A stretch of DNA of 64,000 nt from NCBI RefSeq assembly GCF_014196635.1, contig NZ_JACIEB010000001.1:248001-312000 (forward strand), read 5' to 3'. Under the pieces are notes generated by a model that made no database searches, was not told the DNA's origin, and saw only the letters and a list, made by a program, of their open reading frames with translations. Positions 1 through 9,830 of this stretch are shown piece after piece; the first letter of the stretch is position 1, and each line of letters begins with the position of its first letter. This DNA comes from Sphingobium fontiphilum. Lineage in GTDB: Bacteria; Pseudomonadota; Alphaproteobacteria; Sphingomonadales; Sphingomonadaceae. A program made the translations under genes and the position numbers.

Positions 1-1584
1 TACGACACCGTCAAGGGGTCGGACTGGCTGGGCGATCAGGACGCGATCGAATATATGGTGCGCGAAGCGCCCGCCGCCGTGATCGAGCTGGAACATGCAG
101 GCGTGCCGTTCAGCCGCAACAAGGATGGCACCATTTATCAGCGTCCGTTCGGCGGCCACATGCAGAATATGGGCGCCGGCCCGCCGGTGCAGCGCACCTG
201 CGCCGCCGCCGACCGCACTGGCCATGCCATGCTTCACGCCCTCTATCAGCAGAGCCTGAAGTACGACGCCGACTTCTACATCGAATATTTCGCCATCGAC
301 CTGATCATGGAAAACGGCGAATGTCGGGGCGTCATCGCCATCTGCATGGAAGATGGCTCGATCCACCGGTTCAAGGCTCATGCCGTCGTGCTGGCGACGG
401 GCGGCTATGGGCGCGCCTATTTCTCCGCGACGTCGGCCCATAGCTGCACCGGCGACGGCGGCGGCATGGTGCTGCGCGCGGGCCTGCCGCTGCAGGATCT
501 GGAGTTCGTGCAATTCCACCCGACCGGCATTTACGGCGCGGGCGTGCTGATCACCGAAGGCGCGCGCGGCGAAGGCGGCTATCTGACCAACTCCGAGGGC
601 GAGCGTTTCATGGAACGCTATGCCCCGTCGGCCAAGGATCTGGCGTCGCGCGACGTCGTGTCGCGTTCGATGGCGATGGAAATGCGCGAAGGGCGCGGCG
701 TCGGTCCGAACAAGGATCACATCTTCCTGCACCTCGATCATATCGATCCCAAGGTGCTGGCGGAGCGTCTGCCGGGCATCACCGAAAGCGGCAAGATCTT
801 CGCGGGCGTCGACCTGACGCGCCAGCCGCTGCCGGTCTGTCCGACCGTCCACTATAATATGGGCGGCATCCCGTGCAACTATCATGGCCAGGTTGTGACC
901 AAGGTGGGCGACGATCCTGAAGTCGTGGTGCCGGGCCTTTACGCTGTCGGCGAAGCCGCTTGCGTGTCGGTCCATGGCGCCAACCGCCTCGGCTCCAACT
1001 CGCTGATCGACCTTGTCGTGTTCGGCCGCGCCACCGGCCTGCACCTCAAGGAAACGCTCAAGCCCAATGGCCCGCACAAGCCGCTACCCGCGGATTCGGC
1101 CGACCTGGCGCTTTCGCGCCTCGATCATTATCGCAACGCCAAGGGCAGCGTGCCGACCGCGCAGATCCGCCTGGAAATGCAGCGGACGATGCAAAGGCAC
1201 GCCGCCGTGTTCCGCGACAGCGCCCTGCTGTCGGAAGGCGTCGAGAAAATGGGTCAGGTCAACAAAAGCATGGAACATGTCGGCATCACCGACCGTTCGC
1301 TGATCTGGAACACCGACCTGATCGAGACGCTCGAACTCGACAATCTGATGTCGCAGGCCGTGTGCACCATGACCAGCGCCGAAGCCCGCAAGGAAAGCCG
1401 CGGCGCTCATGCGCATGAGGATTTCCCGAACCGCGACGACGAAAACTGGATGAAGCACACGATAAGCTGGTTCGAAGGCTGGGGGGGAACGGGCGGCAAG
1501 GTGACGCTCGATTACCGACCGGTTCACGATTACACGCTGACCGACGAAGCGGAATATGTGAAGCCCAAGGCGCGCGTTTACTAA
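1..1584 (+). CDS. sdhA: Succinate dehydrogenase flavoprotein subunit, 5' truncated by window
   Basis: Flavoprotein subunit of succinate dehydrogenase (complex II), oxidising succinate to fumarate on the cytoplasmic face of the inner membrane and passing electrons to SdhB. The frame is open from base 1; a methionine at position 55 is internal, not the start, and about 80-90 N-terminal residues, including the first FAD-binding loop and covalent-FAD histidine, lie outside the window. Visible family signatures are [37 protein letters not shown] and [19 protein letters not shown], which contains the substrate-binding arginine region, plus the usual C-terminal helical domain. A factor-independent terminator follows the stop, so no sdhB is cotranscribed downstream; the sdhB in this window lies near 24.3 kb. 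Confidence 0.97.
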   Translation, partial: YDTVKGSDWLGDQDAIEYMVREAPAAVIELEHAGVPFSRNKDGTIYQRPFGGHMQNMGAGPPVQRTCAAADRTGHAMLHALYQQSLKYDADFYIEYFAIDLIMENGECRGVIAICMEDGSIHRFKAHAVVLATGGYGRAYFSATSAHSCTGDGGGMVLRAGLPLQDLEFVQFHPTGIYGAGVLITEGARGEGGYLTNSEGERFMERYAPSAKDLASRDVVSRSMAMEMREGRGVGPNKDHIFLHLDHIDPKVLAERLPGITESGKIFAGVDLTRQPLPVCPTVHYNMGGIPCNYHGQVVTKVGDDPEVVVPGLYAVGEAACVSVHGANRLGSNSLIDLVVFGRATGLHLKETLKPNGPHKPLPADSADLALSRLDHYRNAKGSVPTAQIRLEMQRTMQRHAAVFRDSALLSEGVEKMGQVNKSMEHVGITDRSLIWNTDLIETLELDNLMSQAVCTMTSAEARKESRGAHAHEDFPNRDDENWMKHTISWFEGWGGTGGKVTLDYRPVHDYTLTDEAEYVKPKARVY

Positions 1585-1612
1585 GACGACGTCTGAAAGA
1601 CTGAACAAAGGG

Positions 1613-1644
1613 AACAGGGCTCCGTCGGGGCCCTGTTTCTTTTT
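1613..1644 (+). terminator. Rho-independent terminator after sdhA
   Basis: Eight-base-pair stem (AACAGGGC at 1613-1620 with GCCCTGTT at 1630-1637), nine-base loop, followed by TCTTTTT. It begins 28 bases after the sdhA stop and closes that transcription unit. Confidence 0.85.
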
Positions 1645-1772
1645 GGCGTCAGCGATGTCCACGACCTCGATGTTTCGGGATGGCGGTGGAGGCGCTTCTG
1701 GCCGGGGAATGAAGCTTGTGCGGTTCACGGCATGACGTCAATATGGGCCGCCCCGAACAGGAGAATGCCAGA

Positions 1773-3134
1773 ATGAGCGGTCAGCGCAGCCCAGGCGGCA
1801 AACTTCTGCTCTGCATCCTTCTGGGGCTGTTGCTGGCGGTTCCCCTGTTCGCCACCTATTTGCTGGTCTGGGACCGGCAATCGCAATCGGAAACCGCGCG
1901 CGCCGCCATTGCGCAGGGTTGGGGCGGGCCGCAACTGATCGCCGGGCCGGTGGTCGTGATCCCCTACACCGCCGAGGAAACCGAAAATGTCGTGGAGAAC
2001 GGCAAGCCGGTCAGCCGGACCCGCATGGTGGAAAAGGAATTGTTCCTTTCGCCTGTGTCCAACGCCCTGACGACGGCGGTGACGCCAGAGCGGCGGCGCA
2101 AGGCGATTTACGAGACGGTGCTGTTCGAGGCGGGAGTGAAGGGGCAGGCGCGCTTTGCTCTGCCGGACGACATCGGTCGTTATGGCGTCGCGCGCGAGCA
2201 ATTGCGCCTCGACCGCGCCGAATTGCGCATGGGCGTGTCCGACGCGCGCGGACTGCTGTCGCAGAACGGCCTGAAACTCAACGGGCAGCCATTGACGCTT
2301 CAACCGGGCAAGGGCCTGCGTTCGACCGAAAATAGCGGTTTCTTTGCCTTCACCGACTGGAGCGATGCCCGGCCGCTGTCTGTGGATTACAGCTTTGCGG
2401 TGCGCGGCAATGGCCGGATCAGCATCGTGCCGCGCGGCGGGCGCACAGACTGGACGGTGCAGTCGGTCTGGCCCCATCCCAGTTTCGGCGGCGATTTCCT
2501 GCCGGTCGACCGGCGGATCGACGACAAGGGCTTTTCAGCGCGCTATTCGATCAGCAATCTGGCGCTGGGGCAGGCGCTGGTGCTGACGGAGGATCTGTCC
2601 CCGCCGATGTTCCTTGAAGGGTACGGGGAACGCGGCATGAGCAGCGGCGGAACCGCCGCCGCGACTGTCGGCCTCGTCGAACTGGTCGATCCCTATTCCC
2701 AGGTCAATCGGGCCATCAAATATGGGTTCCTGTTCATCGGCTTCACCTTTGCCGCTTTTCTGATGTTCGACATCATCGCGGGCGCGCGGGTGGCCAGCGC
2801 CGAATATCTGCTGGTCGGCAGCGGGCTGGTGCTGTTCTTCGTCATGCTGCTGGCCTTTGCCGAGGTGATCGGCTTCACGCCCGCCTATCTGGTCGCGGCG
2901 GGCGTGATCACGGGGCTGCTCACCGCCTATTCGGCTGCGGTGCTGCATAGCTGGCTGCGCGCGCGGATCATCGCCGGGTTGCTGGCGGGGCTTTACGCCA
3001 CGCTCTATGTTCTGCTCAATCTGGAGGCATGGTCGCTGTTGATCGGATCAGTGCTGTTGTTCGCGGCGCTGGCCTTCATCATGTGGGCGACCCGGCGCAT
3101 CGACTGGACCCGGATCGCGGGGCAGGAGGAATAA
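1773..3134 (+). CDS. creD: CreD-family inner membrane protein
   Basis: About 453 residues matching the CreD family, an inner membrane protein best known as a member of the creABCD regulon of enterobacteria; its biochemical activity is not settled. One membrane helix lies at the N terminus (roughly residues 10-30), followed by a large periplasmic beta-rich region (roughly 35-310). A block of five or six hydrophobic segments fills the C terminus, from about residue 315 (GFLFIGFTFAAFLMFDIIAG onward). The start at 1773 is preferred because AGGAG lies nine bases upstream; in-frame methionines at 1716 and 1743 have no ribosome binding site. No creBC two-component genes are adjacent, so regulation cannot be read from context. 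Confidence 0.85.
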   Translation: MSGQRSPGGKLLLCILLGLLLAVPLFATYLLVWDRQSQSETARAAIAQGWGGPQLIAGPVVVIPYTAEETENVVENGKPVSRTRMVEKELFLSPVSNALTTAVTPERRRKAIYETVLFEAGVKGQARFALPDDIGRYGVAREQLRLDRAELRMGVSDARGLLSQNGLKLNGQPLTLQPGKGLRSTENSGFFAFTDWSDARPLSVDYSFAVRGNGRISIVPRGGRTDWTVQSVWPHPSFGGDFLPVDRRIDDKGFSARYSISNLALGQALVLTEDLSPPMFLEGYGERGMSSGGTAAATVGLVELVDPYSQVNRAIKYGFLFIGFTFAAFLMFDIIAGARVASAEYLLVGSGLVLFFVMLLAFAEVIGFTPAYLVAAGVITGLLTAYSAAVLHSWLRARIIAGLLAGLYATLYVLLNLEAWSLLIGSVLLFAALAFIMWATRRIDWTRIAGQEE

Positions 3135-3206
3135 GCGGGCGCTTTTTGTCAGCGGGCAGCGGCTTTCCCCTTGCCCGCTGGCCGCGACCGGGCCATCAAA
3201 CGCCGC

Positions 3207-3917
3207 ATGGCCATCACCGTTGTCCCGATGCCGCACCATGAAGTGCATTTCATCAACCGGGTCAGTTGGCTCCGGGCGGCTGTTTTGGGGGCCAATGACG
3301 GCATCGTGTCGACCGCCAGTCTGGTTGTCGGCATCGCAGCATCGGGCGCGGCGCGGGAATCGATTCTGTTGTCGGGTGTGGCCGCGCTGGTGGCGGGCGC
3401 CATGTCGATGGCGGCGGGCGAATATGTTTCCGTCAGCGCGCAGGCCGATGTCGAACAGGCGGACCTCGCCAAGGAAAAACAGGCGCTGGACCAGCAGCCC
3501 GAGGCAGAACGACTGGAATTGCGCGATATCTATATCGAGCGCGGGCTGGAGCCGGACCTTGCCGACAAGGTGGCGACCCAGTTGATGGAGACTGACGCGC
3601 TGGGCGCACATGCCCGCGACGAACTGGGCATTACCGATACCGGGACGGCGCGCCCGGTTCAGGCGGCGATGGCGTCGGCAGCCAGTTTTGCGGTCGGTGC
3701 GGCGGCGCCCCTGCTCGCGGCTGCTATTGTCCCGGAGCAGGGGCGCATTACATGCATAGCGGCCATATCCCTGCTTTGCCTCGTCCTGCTGGGCTATATG
3801 GGCGCTCGGGCAGGTGGCGCGCGGCGGATGCGGTCGATTATCCGCACGTTGTTCTGGGGGGCGCTGGCCATGGCGGTCACAGCCGGAGCCGGGCATCTTT
3901 TCGGCGCGGTGGTTTGA
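3207..3917 (+). CDS. VIT1/CCC1 family transporter
   Basis: About 236 residues of the VIT family (vacuolar iron transporter / CCC1), predicted to move Fe2+ or Mn2+ across the inner membrane. The N-terminal signature NRVSWLRAAVLGANDGIVST, then VGIAASGA and AGAMSMAAGEYVSVSAQAD, forms the first pair of helices. A charged cytoplasmic metal-binding helical hairpin follows (about residues 85-145, rich in Glu and Asp). Three hydrophobic segments complete the protein. The start is uncertain: 3171, 3207 and 3228 are all in frame and none has a strong ribosome binding site; homologues usually begin shortly before the HxxHxxNR segment. Whether iron or manganese is the substrate cannot be told from sequence. 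Confidence 0.85.
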   Translation: MAITVVPMPHHEVHFINRVSWLRAAVLGANDGIVSTASLVVGIAASGAARESILLSGVAALVAGAMSMAAGEYVSVSAQADVEQADLAKEKQALDQQPEAERLELRDIYIERGLEPDLADKVATQLMETDALGAHARDELGITDTGTARPVQAAMASAASFAVGAAAPLLAAAIVPEQGRITCIAAISLLCLVLLGYMGARAGGARRMRSIIRTLFWGALAMAVTAGAGHLFGAVV

Positions 3918-3956
3918 TCCATCCCCATCATTGATAGACGAAAGAGGAGATACATT

Positions 3957-4505
3957 ATGGCGAGTATGATTCAGGACATTGCTCTCAAGACCATCCGGGG
4001 CGACGATGCGAGCCTGGCGGATTATGCGGGCAAGGTGGTGCTGGCGGTCAACGTCGCCTCCAAATGCGGTCTGACGCCGCAATATGAGGGGCTGGAGAAG
4101 CTCTATGCGGATTATCGCGACAAGGGGCTGGTGGTCGCGGGCTTTCCGGCCAATGATTTCGGGGCGCAGGAACCCGGCAGCAATGATGAAATCGCGACCT
4201 TCTGCACCACCAATTTCGGCGTCGAATTTCCGATGTTCGAAAAGATCGTGGTGACCGGGCCTGAAAAACATCCCCTTTACGCGGCCCTCACCAGCGCCGC
4301 GCCCGAGGCGAAGGGCGACGGCGCGTCCTTCCGCGAAAAGCTGGTCGGCTATGGCATCACGCCTGCGCCGGAGCCGGAAATATTGTGGAATTTCGAAAAG
4401 TTCGTGATCGGCAAGGATGGCGAGGTTGTGGCTCGATTCGCCCCGACCACCGCGCCCGACGACGCCGAGCTGATCGCCGTGATCGAGGCCGAACTGGCGA
4501 AATAG
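3957..4505 (+). CDS. Glutathione peroxidase family protein (Cys type)
   Basis: 182-residue thioredoxin-fold peroxidase of the GPx/BsaA family, expected to reduce hydroperoxides with a thiol donor in the cytoplasm. The peroxidatic cysteine is in NVASKCGLTPQYEGL and the conserved tryptophan-asparagine pair in WNFEKFVIGKDG. The usual FPCNQFG motif, which carries the catalytic Gln, reads FPANDFGAQEPG here, so both that Cys and the Gln are replaced. A further Cys in ATFCTTNFG could serve as the resolving residue. An AGGAG sequence precedes the ATG at 3957. It sits 39 bases behind the VIT-type gene and 28 bases before the M20 peptidase, so cotranscription is possible. The electron donor (glutathione or thioredoxin) is not determinable. 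Confidence 0.9.
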   Translation: MASMIQDIALKTIRGDDASLADYAGKVVLAVNVASKCGLTPQYEGLEKLYADYRDKGLVVAGFPANDFGAQEPGSNDEIATFCTTNFGVEFPMFEKIVVTGPEKHPLYAALTSAAPEAKGDGASFREKLVGYGITPAPEPEILWNFEKFVIGKDGEVVARFAPTTAPDDAELIAVIEAELAK

Positions 4506-4533
4506 GACGACTATCTGAAAAAATGGGGACGGC

Positions 4534-5850
4534 ATGGGCAAGCTGATTGCATCGATCCTGGCTGGGGCCATGGCCTCCAACGCCGTCCCCGCCCATGCCG
4601 CGCTGTCGCCGCAGGAGCGCGCCATCAGCCGGAGTGTCGACGCGGGCGTCGATGGCGCCATCGCGCTGCTCGAAAAAATGGTGAATCAGAACAGCGGGTC
4701 GCTCAATATCGAGGGCGTGACGAAGGTCGCGGAAATGGTGCGGCCCCAGTTCGAGGCGCTGGGCTTTGCCGTCACCTGGAAGCCGATGACCCACACCAAG
4801 CGCGCCGGCCATCTGATCGCGACGCACAAGGGGCGTGCCGGAACGACGAAAATGCTGCTGATCGGGCATCTGGATACGGTGTTCGAGCAGGATTCGCCTT
4901 TTCAGACATTTCAGCGTCAGGGGGACAAGGCCGCCGGGCCGGGCGTGGGCGACGACAAGGGCGGGGTGGCCGTCATGCTGCTGGCGCTTCAGGCGATGAA
5001 GGCGGCCGGAACGCTGAAGGACGCCCATATCGAAATCGTGCTGACCGGCGACGAGGAAGATGTGGGCGAACCCAGGGAAGAGGCGCGCGCTGACCTGATC
5101 GCGGCAGGCAAACGGGCCGATGTGGCGCTCGATTTCGAGGGGCTGGCGCGCGAGGATGGCAGGGACATGGGCTCCATCGCCCGCCGTTCGTCCAACAGTT
5201 GGACGATCATGGCGACAGGCAAATCCGGGCACAGTTCGCGGATCTTCTCCGATGCGGCGGGTGATGGCGCGGTTTATGAGCTGGCGCGGATCATCACGGC
5301 GTTCCGCAAGGAGCTGCCCGAACCCAATCTGACCTTCAACGTCGGCCTGATCGGCGGCGGCCAGAGCGCCGATGTCGACAAGGACGGCGTACGGATCGCG
5401 GTGACCGGCAAGACCAATATCATCGCGCCGATCGCCGTCGCCAAGGGCGATTTCCGGACATTGAGCCAGGAGCAAACCGACCGGGTGATCGCGAAGATGA
5501 GGGCGATTGCGGGCAACGGTCATCTCAACGGCACGTCGGCGACCATCGCGATTGAACAGGGCTATCCGGCGATGGCGCCGACCGAAGGGAACCGGGCGCT
5601 GTTGGCGCGGCTCAATGGCGTCAATGCGGACCTCGGCCTTCCAGCCATGCCCGAACTCGATCCTCTGAAGCGCGGGGCGGGCGACATCGCCTTTGTCGCG
5701 GCCGACACCGACGGGCTTGTGGGGCTGGGCCTTGCCAGCAGCGGCGACCATAGCCCGGCGGAAGTGGCGGACCTTGCCAGCATTCCGGTTCAGGCGAAGC
5801 GCGCGGCGATATTGATGAGTCGGCTGGCGAAGGAAAAGGGGCGAAAATAG
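4534..5850 (+). CDS. Secreted M20 family metallopeptidase (carboxypeptidase G2/glutamate carboxypeptidase type)
   Basis: 438 residues with a cleavable signal peptide (MGKLIASILAGAMASNAVPAHA) followed by an M20/M28-type di-zinc hydrolase. Metal and catalytic motifs are in order: GHLDTVFEQDSP (first zinc His and catalytic Asp), GDDKGG (bridging Asp), TGDEEDVG (catalytic Glu and zinc ligand), a DFEGL segment, and SSGDHSPAEVADL (last zinc His). The dimerisation or lid domain lies between roughly residues 215 and 335. The closest characterised relatives release C-terminal glutamate from peptides or folate derivatives, but the specificity here is inferred only. Export suggests periplasmic peptide or conjugate scavenging. 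Confidence 0.88.
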   Translation: MGKLIASILAGAMASNAVPAHAALSPQERAISRSVDAGVDGAIALLEKMVNQNSGSLNIEGVTKVAEMVRPQFEALGFAVTWKPMTHTKRAGHLIATHKGRAGTTKMLLIGHLDTVFEQDSPFQTFQRQGDKAAGPGVGDDKGGVAVMLLALQAMKAAGTLKDAHIEIVLTGDEEDVGEPREEARADLIAAGKRADVALDFEGLAREDGRDMGSIARRSSNSWTIMATGKSGHSSRIFSDAAGDGAVYELARIITAFRKELPEPNLTFNVGLIGGGQSADVDKDGVRIAVTGKTNIIAPIAVAKGDFRTLSQEQTDRVIAKMRAIAGNGHLNGTSATIAIEQGYPAMAPTEGNRALLARLNGVNADLGLPAMPELDPLKRGAGDIAFVAADTDGLVGLGLASSGDHSPAEVADLASIPVQAKRAAILMSRLAKEKGRK

Positions 5851-5865
5851 ATCGCCCGTCGCGCC

Positions 5866-6501
5866 ATGCACGATACGCCCATAACCATGCCCCAGATTGG
5901 CGCCGTGCTGAATATGCTCAGCATCGTCGGAACCTTCCTGTTTGCCGCCTCCGGCGCGCTGGCGGCCGCGCGGTTGCGTCAGACGATCGTGACCTTTGCC
6001 TTTTTCGCGCTGGTCACGGGTGTCGGCGGGGGCACGGTGCGCGACCTGTTGATCGGCGCGCCGGTATTCTGGGTGGTCGACCCGGCGCCCGCCCTGACCT
6101 GTCTCAACGCCGCCCTGATCGTCTGGCTGACGCCGCGCCGCTGGTGGAGCGATCGGGCGCTCGACTGGCTGGATGCCTTGGGATTGGCCGCATTTGCGGT
6201 GTTCGGCGCGGCCAAGGCCATGGCCTTTGGCGTTCACCCCTTTGTTGCGGCGATGATGGGCGTGGTGACGGGCTGCGTCGGCGGCATCATCCGCGATCTG
6301 CTGGCGGGGGAGCCATCCATCCTGCTGCGGCCGGAACTCTATGTCACGGCGGCGGCGGTATCGGCGGGGCTATTTGCGGCGTTGCGCGTTTTGGGCGTCG
6401 ACCTGCCGGTTGCGGCCATCGTCGCGGCGTTGAGCGGCTTTGCCTTGCGGGCGATAGCGATCTGGCGGGGCTGGGGCTTGCCAGGCTATCAGCGGGAATA
6501 G
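5866..6501 (+). CDS. UPF0126 / TRIC-like membrane protein
   Basis: About 211 residues forming two copies of a three-helix unit (GTFLFAASGALAAARLRQT and AFAVFGAAKAMAFGVHPFVA). Each unit is followed by a conserved glycine-rich GGGTVRDLLIG or GGIIRDLLAGEPS motif. This is the UPF0126 (YicG/YadS) family, related to trimeric intracellular cation channels; some members are implicated in glycine uptake or potassium flux. The start could be 5866, 5887 or 5917, since the conserved part begins at MLSIVGT. The stop lies four bases from the convergent sppA stop. Substrate unknown. Confidence 0.85.
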   Translation: MHDTPITMPQIGAVLNMLSIVGTFLFAASGALAAARLRQTIVTFAFFALVTGVGGGTVRDLLIGAPVFWVVDPAPALTCLNAALIVWLTPRRWWSDRALDWLDALGLAAFAVFGAAKAMAFGVHPFVAAMMGVVTGCVGGIIRDLLAGEPSILLRPELYVTAAAVSAGLFAALRVLGVDLPVAAIVAALSGFALRAIAIWRGWGLPGYQRE

Positions 6502-6505
6502 CGGA

Positions 6506-8386
6506 TCAGCGCCAGAGCGCGGCGATCAGGCTCCACAGCCCTTTGTCTTCCGCCGAAACGGCGCGCGGCGCGCCAAAGCCGCGACATTCCAGACAATCGG
6601 CGCGAATGCCGTTGCCGGTCATCATCCCGCGAAGGTCGGTCACAACCTGCATCGCCCATTGCTGGCGGATAGCGGCGGCGCGGCCGAGCATATCGCGGGC
6701 GGCAGGCTCCGCCTCATCCCCGCCGGTCATTTTTTCAAGGAACTGAACGAAGGCGTCCGGCTCTTTCTCGATGCGGTGGATGCTGGCGTTTTCAGGCTTC
6801 AGTCCGGCGCGCTTCGCGGCCTCGGCGACGGCCTCCTCCAGCCCGCCGAAACGGTCGACCAGGCCCTTTTGCCGTGCGGCGCCGCCATCCCACACGCGAC
6901 CCTGCGCGATGGCGTCGACCTGCTGCGGCGTCTTGCGCCGGGACTGGGCCACCAGCCCCAGAAAGCGGCGATACATGTCCTCCACGCCCATCTGCATCAC
7001 GGCGTCAAATTCCGGCGTGGTGCCGCCCGCCAGGTCGGGCTGTCCGGACAGGGGCGTGGTGCGGAAGCCATCGGTCGTGACCCCGATCTTCGCCAGAGTG
7101 CCTTCAAAACTCGGCAAGATGCCGAAGACGCCGATGGAGCCGGTGATGGTGTCCGGTTCGGCGAAGATCATGTCGGCGGGGGTTGAAATCCAGTAGCCGC
7201 CGCTGGCCGCGACATTGCCCATGGAAACGACGACGGGCAGCTTTTCCTTTTTCGCGGCCAGAATGGCGAGGCGGATTTTTTCCGACGCCAGCACCGATCC
7301 GCCGGGCGAATCGACGCGCACCACGAGCGCCTTGAGATCGCGTTCGGCCAGCGCGTCGCGCAGCAGTCCGGCGATGGCGTCGCCGCCAGCCATGCCCGCT
7401 CCGCCGTCGCCATCGACGATGTCGCCAGCGACGGTCAGCACCCCGATGGCGCCATCATTGGCGGGACGATGGACCTTGATATAGTGGCCAAGGTCGATGG
7501 CCGCGAAAGCGGTGTCGCTGTCATCATTGCCTTCGCCCGCAATTTCAGCGACGCGATCTTCAAAGGCGCTTTCATCGCCCAGCCTGTCGACCAGGCCGCT
7601 TGCCTGCGCCGCCCTGGCCAGATCGCCGCCAGCGGCCTTCCCCGCGGCCACGGGATCGCCGATATAGGCGGCAAGTTTCGCGGCTGGACGGGCCTTTGCC
7701 ACTTCGTCGCGCCAATCCTGCCAAAGGGCGGCGGCCAGCGCCGTGCTCGCTTCTTTCGCCTCGGGCGATTGTTCGGCGCGGGTATAGGGCTCGACAAAGC
7801 TCTTATATGTGCCGACGCGATAGACATGGGTGTTGATCCCCAGCTTGTCGATCAACCCCTTGTAATAAAGCCGCGATCCGCCCGGGCCGGCAATGGCGAC
7901 GCCGCCAAAGGGATCGAGCCACGCCTCGCTGGCATGGGACGCGAGTTGATAGCTGTCGTCGGTATAGACGGTAGCGAAGGCGAGAACCGGCTTTTTCGAA
8001 GCGCGCACCGTGTCGAGAGCGCGACCGACACGGGACAATGCGACCTGACCCGCGCCCATGAAGCCATCAAGGTTCAGGACAACGGCCTTCACATTATCAT
8101 CGTCCCTCGCCGCCTCGATCGCGGTGACAAGGTCGGACAGACGATGTTCACGGGGACGATCCGAGCCGCCCGAAAGCAGTTCCAGCGGCTCGGCTTCGGC
8201 TGGCTGTTCCACGATCGTGCCGTTGAGATCGAGCAGGAGCGCGCCATGCTTCACCGGCGCGGCCTTGGGCGATGGCGACAGGGTGAGCGCCATATAGAGC
8301 AGGCCGAAGAATAGCAGCAGGAACAGCAGGACCAGCCCATCCTTAACCGCCACCAATATGCGCCACATGCTCTTTACGAATGCCAC
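6506..8386 (-). CDS. sppA: Signal peptide peptidase SppA, 67K type
   Basis: 626-residue membrane-anchored serine protease that degrades signal peptides and hydrophobic peptide remnants on the periplasmic side of the inner membrane. An N-terminal anchor (LVLLFLLLFFGLLYMALTLS) is followed by two tandem S49 domains, the long E. coli-like layout. The Ser/Lys dyad is split between the halves: the lysine in GTYKSFVEPYTR in the N-terminal domain and the serine in GNVAASGGYWIST in the C-terminal domain. It is divergent from gpmA, with 155 bases between the two starts for promoters. The stop is nearly back to back with the UPF0126 gene, with no visible terminator between them. Confidence 0.95.
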   Translation of the reverse strand: MAFVKSMWRILVAVKDGLVLLFLLLFFGLLYMALTLSPSPKAAPVKHGALLLDLNGTIVEQPAEAEPLELLSGGSDRPREHRLSDLVTAIEAARDDDNVKAVVLNLDGFMGAGQVALSRVGRALDTVRASKKPVLAFATVYTDDSYQLASHASEAWLDPFGGVAIAGPGGSRLYYKGLIDKLGINTHVYRVGTYKSFVEPYTRAEQSPEAKEASTALAAALWQDWRDEVAKARPAAKLAAYIGDPVAAGKAAGGDLARAAQASGLVDRLGDESAFEDRVAEIAGEGNDDSDTAFAAIDLGHYIKVHRPANDGAIGVLTVAGDIVDGDGGAGMAGGDAIAGLLRDALAERDLKALVVRVDSPGGSVLASEKIRLAILAAKKEKLPVVVSMGNVAASGGYWISTPADMIFAEPDTITGSIGVFGILPSFEGTLAKIGVTTDGFRTTPLSGQPDLAGGTTPEFDAVMQMGVEDMYRRFLGLVAQSRRKTPQQVDAIAQGRVWDGGAARQKGLVDRFGGLEEAVAEAAKRAGLKPENASIHRIEKEPDAFVQFLEKMTGGDEAEPAARDMLGRAAAIRQQWAMQVVTDLRGMMTGNGIRADCLECRGFGAPRAVSAEDKGLWSLIAALWR

Positions 8387-8541
8387 CGGCCCAATTCTCC
8401 ATCGCGTCGTCCCGCGATCATATGGGAACGCGCCGCTGATTGCGCTATCCCATCGCCGGTTTCACTGCAATCTTGCGCCACAGCCAGCAACCGTTATGGG
8501 AAGCCCCGATAAAGCGATACCGCCAAGGGAGATACTCCGTC

Positions 8542-9228
8542 ATGCCCACGCTCGTCCTGATCCGCCACGGCCAGTCCGCCTGGAACCTTGAAAACCGCTT
8601 CACCGGCTGGTGGGATGTGGACGTGACCGAGAAGGGCGCGGAGGAAGCGCGGGCGGCGGGCCGGTTGATGAAGGACAAGGGGCTGGATTTCGACCAGTGC
8701 TTCACGTCGGTCCAGACGCGCGCGATCAAGACGCTCAACCTGGCGCTTGAGGAAATGGGGCGGCTGTGGCTGCCGGTCGAAAAGGACTGGCGTCTTAACG
8801 AGCGCCATTATGGCGGCCTCACCGGCCTCGACAAGGCGGAGACGGCGGCCAAACATGGCGACGCGCAGGTCAAGATCTGGCGCCGCAGTTTTGACGTGCC
8901 GCCGCCGCCGCTGGAGGCGGGCAGCGCGTTCGACCTGTCGGGCGACCGCCGCTATGCCGGGATTGCCGTTCCCGCGACAGAAAGCCTGAAGGATACCATC
9001 GCGCGCGTGCTGCCCTATTGGGAAAGCCGCATCGCGCCGGATTTGAAGGCGGGAAAGCGGGTGCTGATTTCCGCTCATGGCAATTCGCTGCGCGCGCTGG
9101 TGAAGCATCTGTCGGGCATCCCCGACGATGAGATCACCGAACTGGAAATCCCGACGGGCCAGCCCATCGTCTATGATCTGGCTGACGATCTGACCGCGAT
9201 CGACCGTTATTATCTGTCGGAACGCTGA
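8542..9228 (+). CDS. gpmA: 2,3-bisphosphoglycerate-dependent phosphoglycerate mutase
   Basis: 228-residue cytoplasmic glycolytic enzyme interconverting 3- and 2-phosphoglycerate through a phosphohistidine. The catalytic RHGQSAWN motif is at residues 8-15, with [16 protein letters not shown], the phosphate-binding [12 protein letters not shown] segment and the second histidine in [17 protein letters not shown]. The length matches dPGM. The start at 8542 follows AAGGGAG with suitable spacing; the frame extends back to 8440, but that extension is not family-like. It is transcribed divergently from sppA. Confidence 0.96.
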   Translation: MPTLVLIRHGQSAWNLENRFTGWWDVDVTEKGAEEARAAGRLMKDKGLDFDQCFTSVQTRAIKTLNLALEEMGRLWLPVEKDWRLNERHYGGLTGLDKAETAAKHGDAQVKIWRRSFDVPPPPLEAGSAFDLSGDRRYAGIAVPATESLKDTIARVLPYWESRIAPDLKAGKRVLISAHGNSLRALVKHLSGIPDDEITELEIPTGQPIVYDLADDLTAIDRYYLSER

Positions 9229-9335
9229 GCCGGGTCGATAATCGACAGGCCATTATTGCCCCCCGGCGGCCGGGCCGCTAAGGGGCTTGGCTTTCCGGGC
9301 GGCCAGAAAGCCGCTCAAGCAGGGGAAGCGATGCA

Positions 9336-9821
9336 ATGAGCGGGGTGGATGTCGGCATCATCATGGGGTCGCGGTCCGACTGGGACACGATGCGCCATGC
9401 CGCCGAAACGCTGGAAGCGCTGGGCGTTACCCATGAATGTCGCGTCGTTTCCGCCCATCGCACGCCCCAGCGGCTCTATGATTATGCCCGCAGCGCCGTT
9501 GATCGTGGCCTGAAGGTCATCATTGCGGGTGCAGGGGGCGCGGCGCACCTACCGGGCATGACCGCGTCGATGACGCGCCTGCCCGTGCTGGGCGTGCCGG
9601 TCGAATCCAAGGCGCTGAAAGGCATGGATTCGCTGATGTCCATTGTCCAGATGCCCGGCGGCATTCCCGTCGGCACGCTGGCCATTGGCAAGCCCGGCGC
9701 GATCAACGCCGCGTTGCTGGCCGCCGCCATGCTGGCCAATAACGACCCGGCGCTGGCGCAGCGGCTGGACGAATGGCGCGCGCGGCAGACCGCGTCGGTC
9801 GCCGAAACCGTGGAAGATTGA
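9336..9821 (+). CDS. purE: N5-carboxyaminoimidazole ribonucleotide mutase
   Basis: 161-residue class I PurE, converting N5-CAIR to CAIR in purine biosynthesis. [20 protein letters not shown] at the N terminus binds substrate phosphate, and SAHRTP plus [12 protein letters not shown] supply the active-site loops with the catalytic histidine. It precedes purK by nine bases, the classic purEK pair, and heads a compact run purE-purK-folA-ribF in which later genes overlap by four bases. The upstream ATG at 9330 is immediately followed by a stop, so 9336 is the start. Confidence 0.97.
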   Translation: MSGVDVGIIMGSRSDWDTMRHAAETLEALGVTHECRVVSAHRTPQRLYDYARSAVDRGLKVIIAGAGGAAHLPGMTASMTRLPVLGVPVESKALKGMDSLMSIVQMPGGIPVGTLAIGKPGAINAALLAAAMLANNDPALAQRLDEWRARQTASVAETVED

Positions 9822-9830
9822 AGCCCCCCC

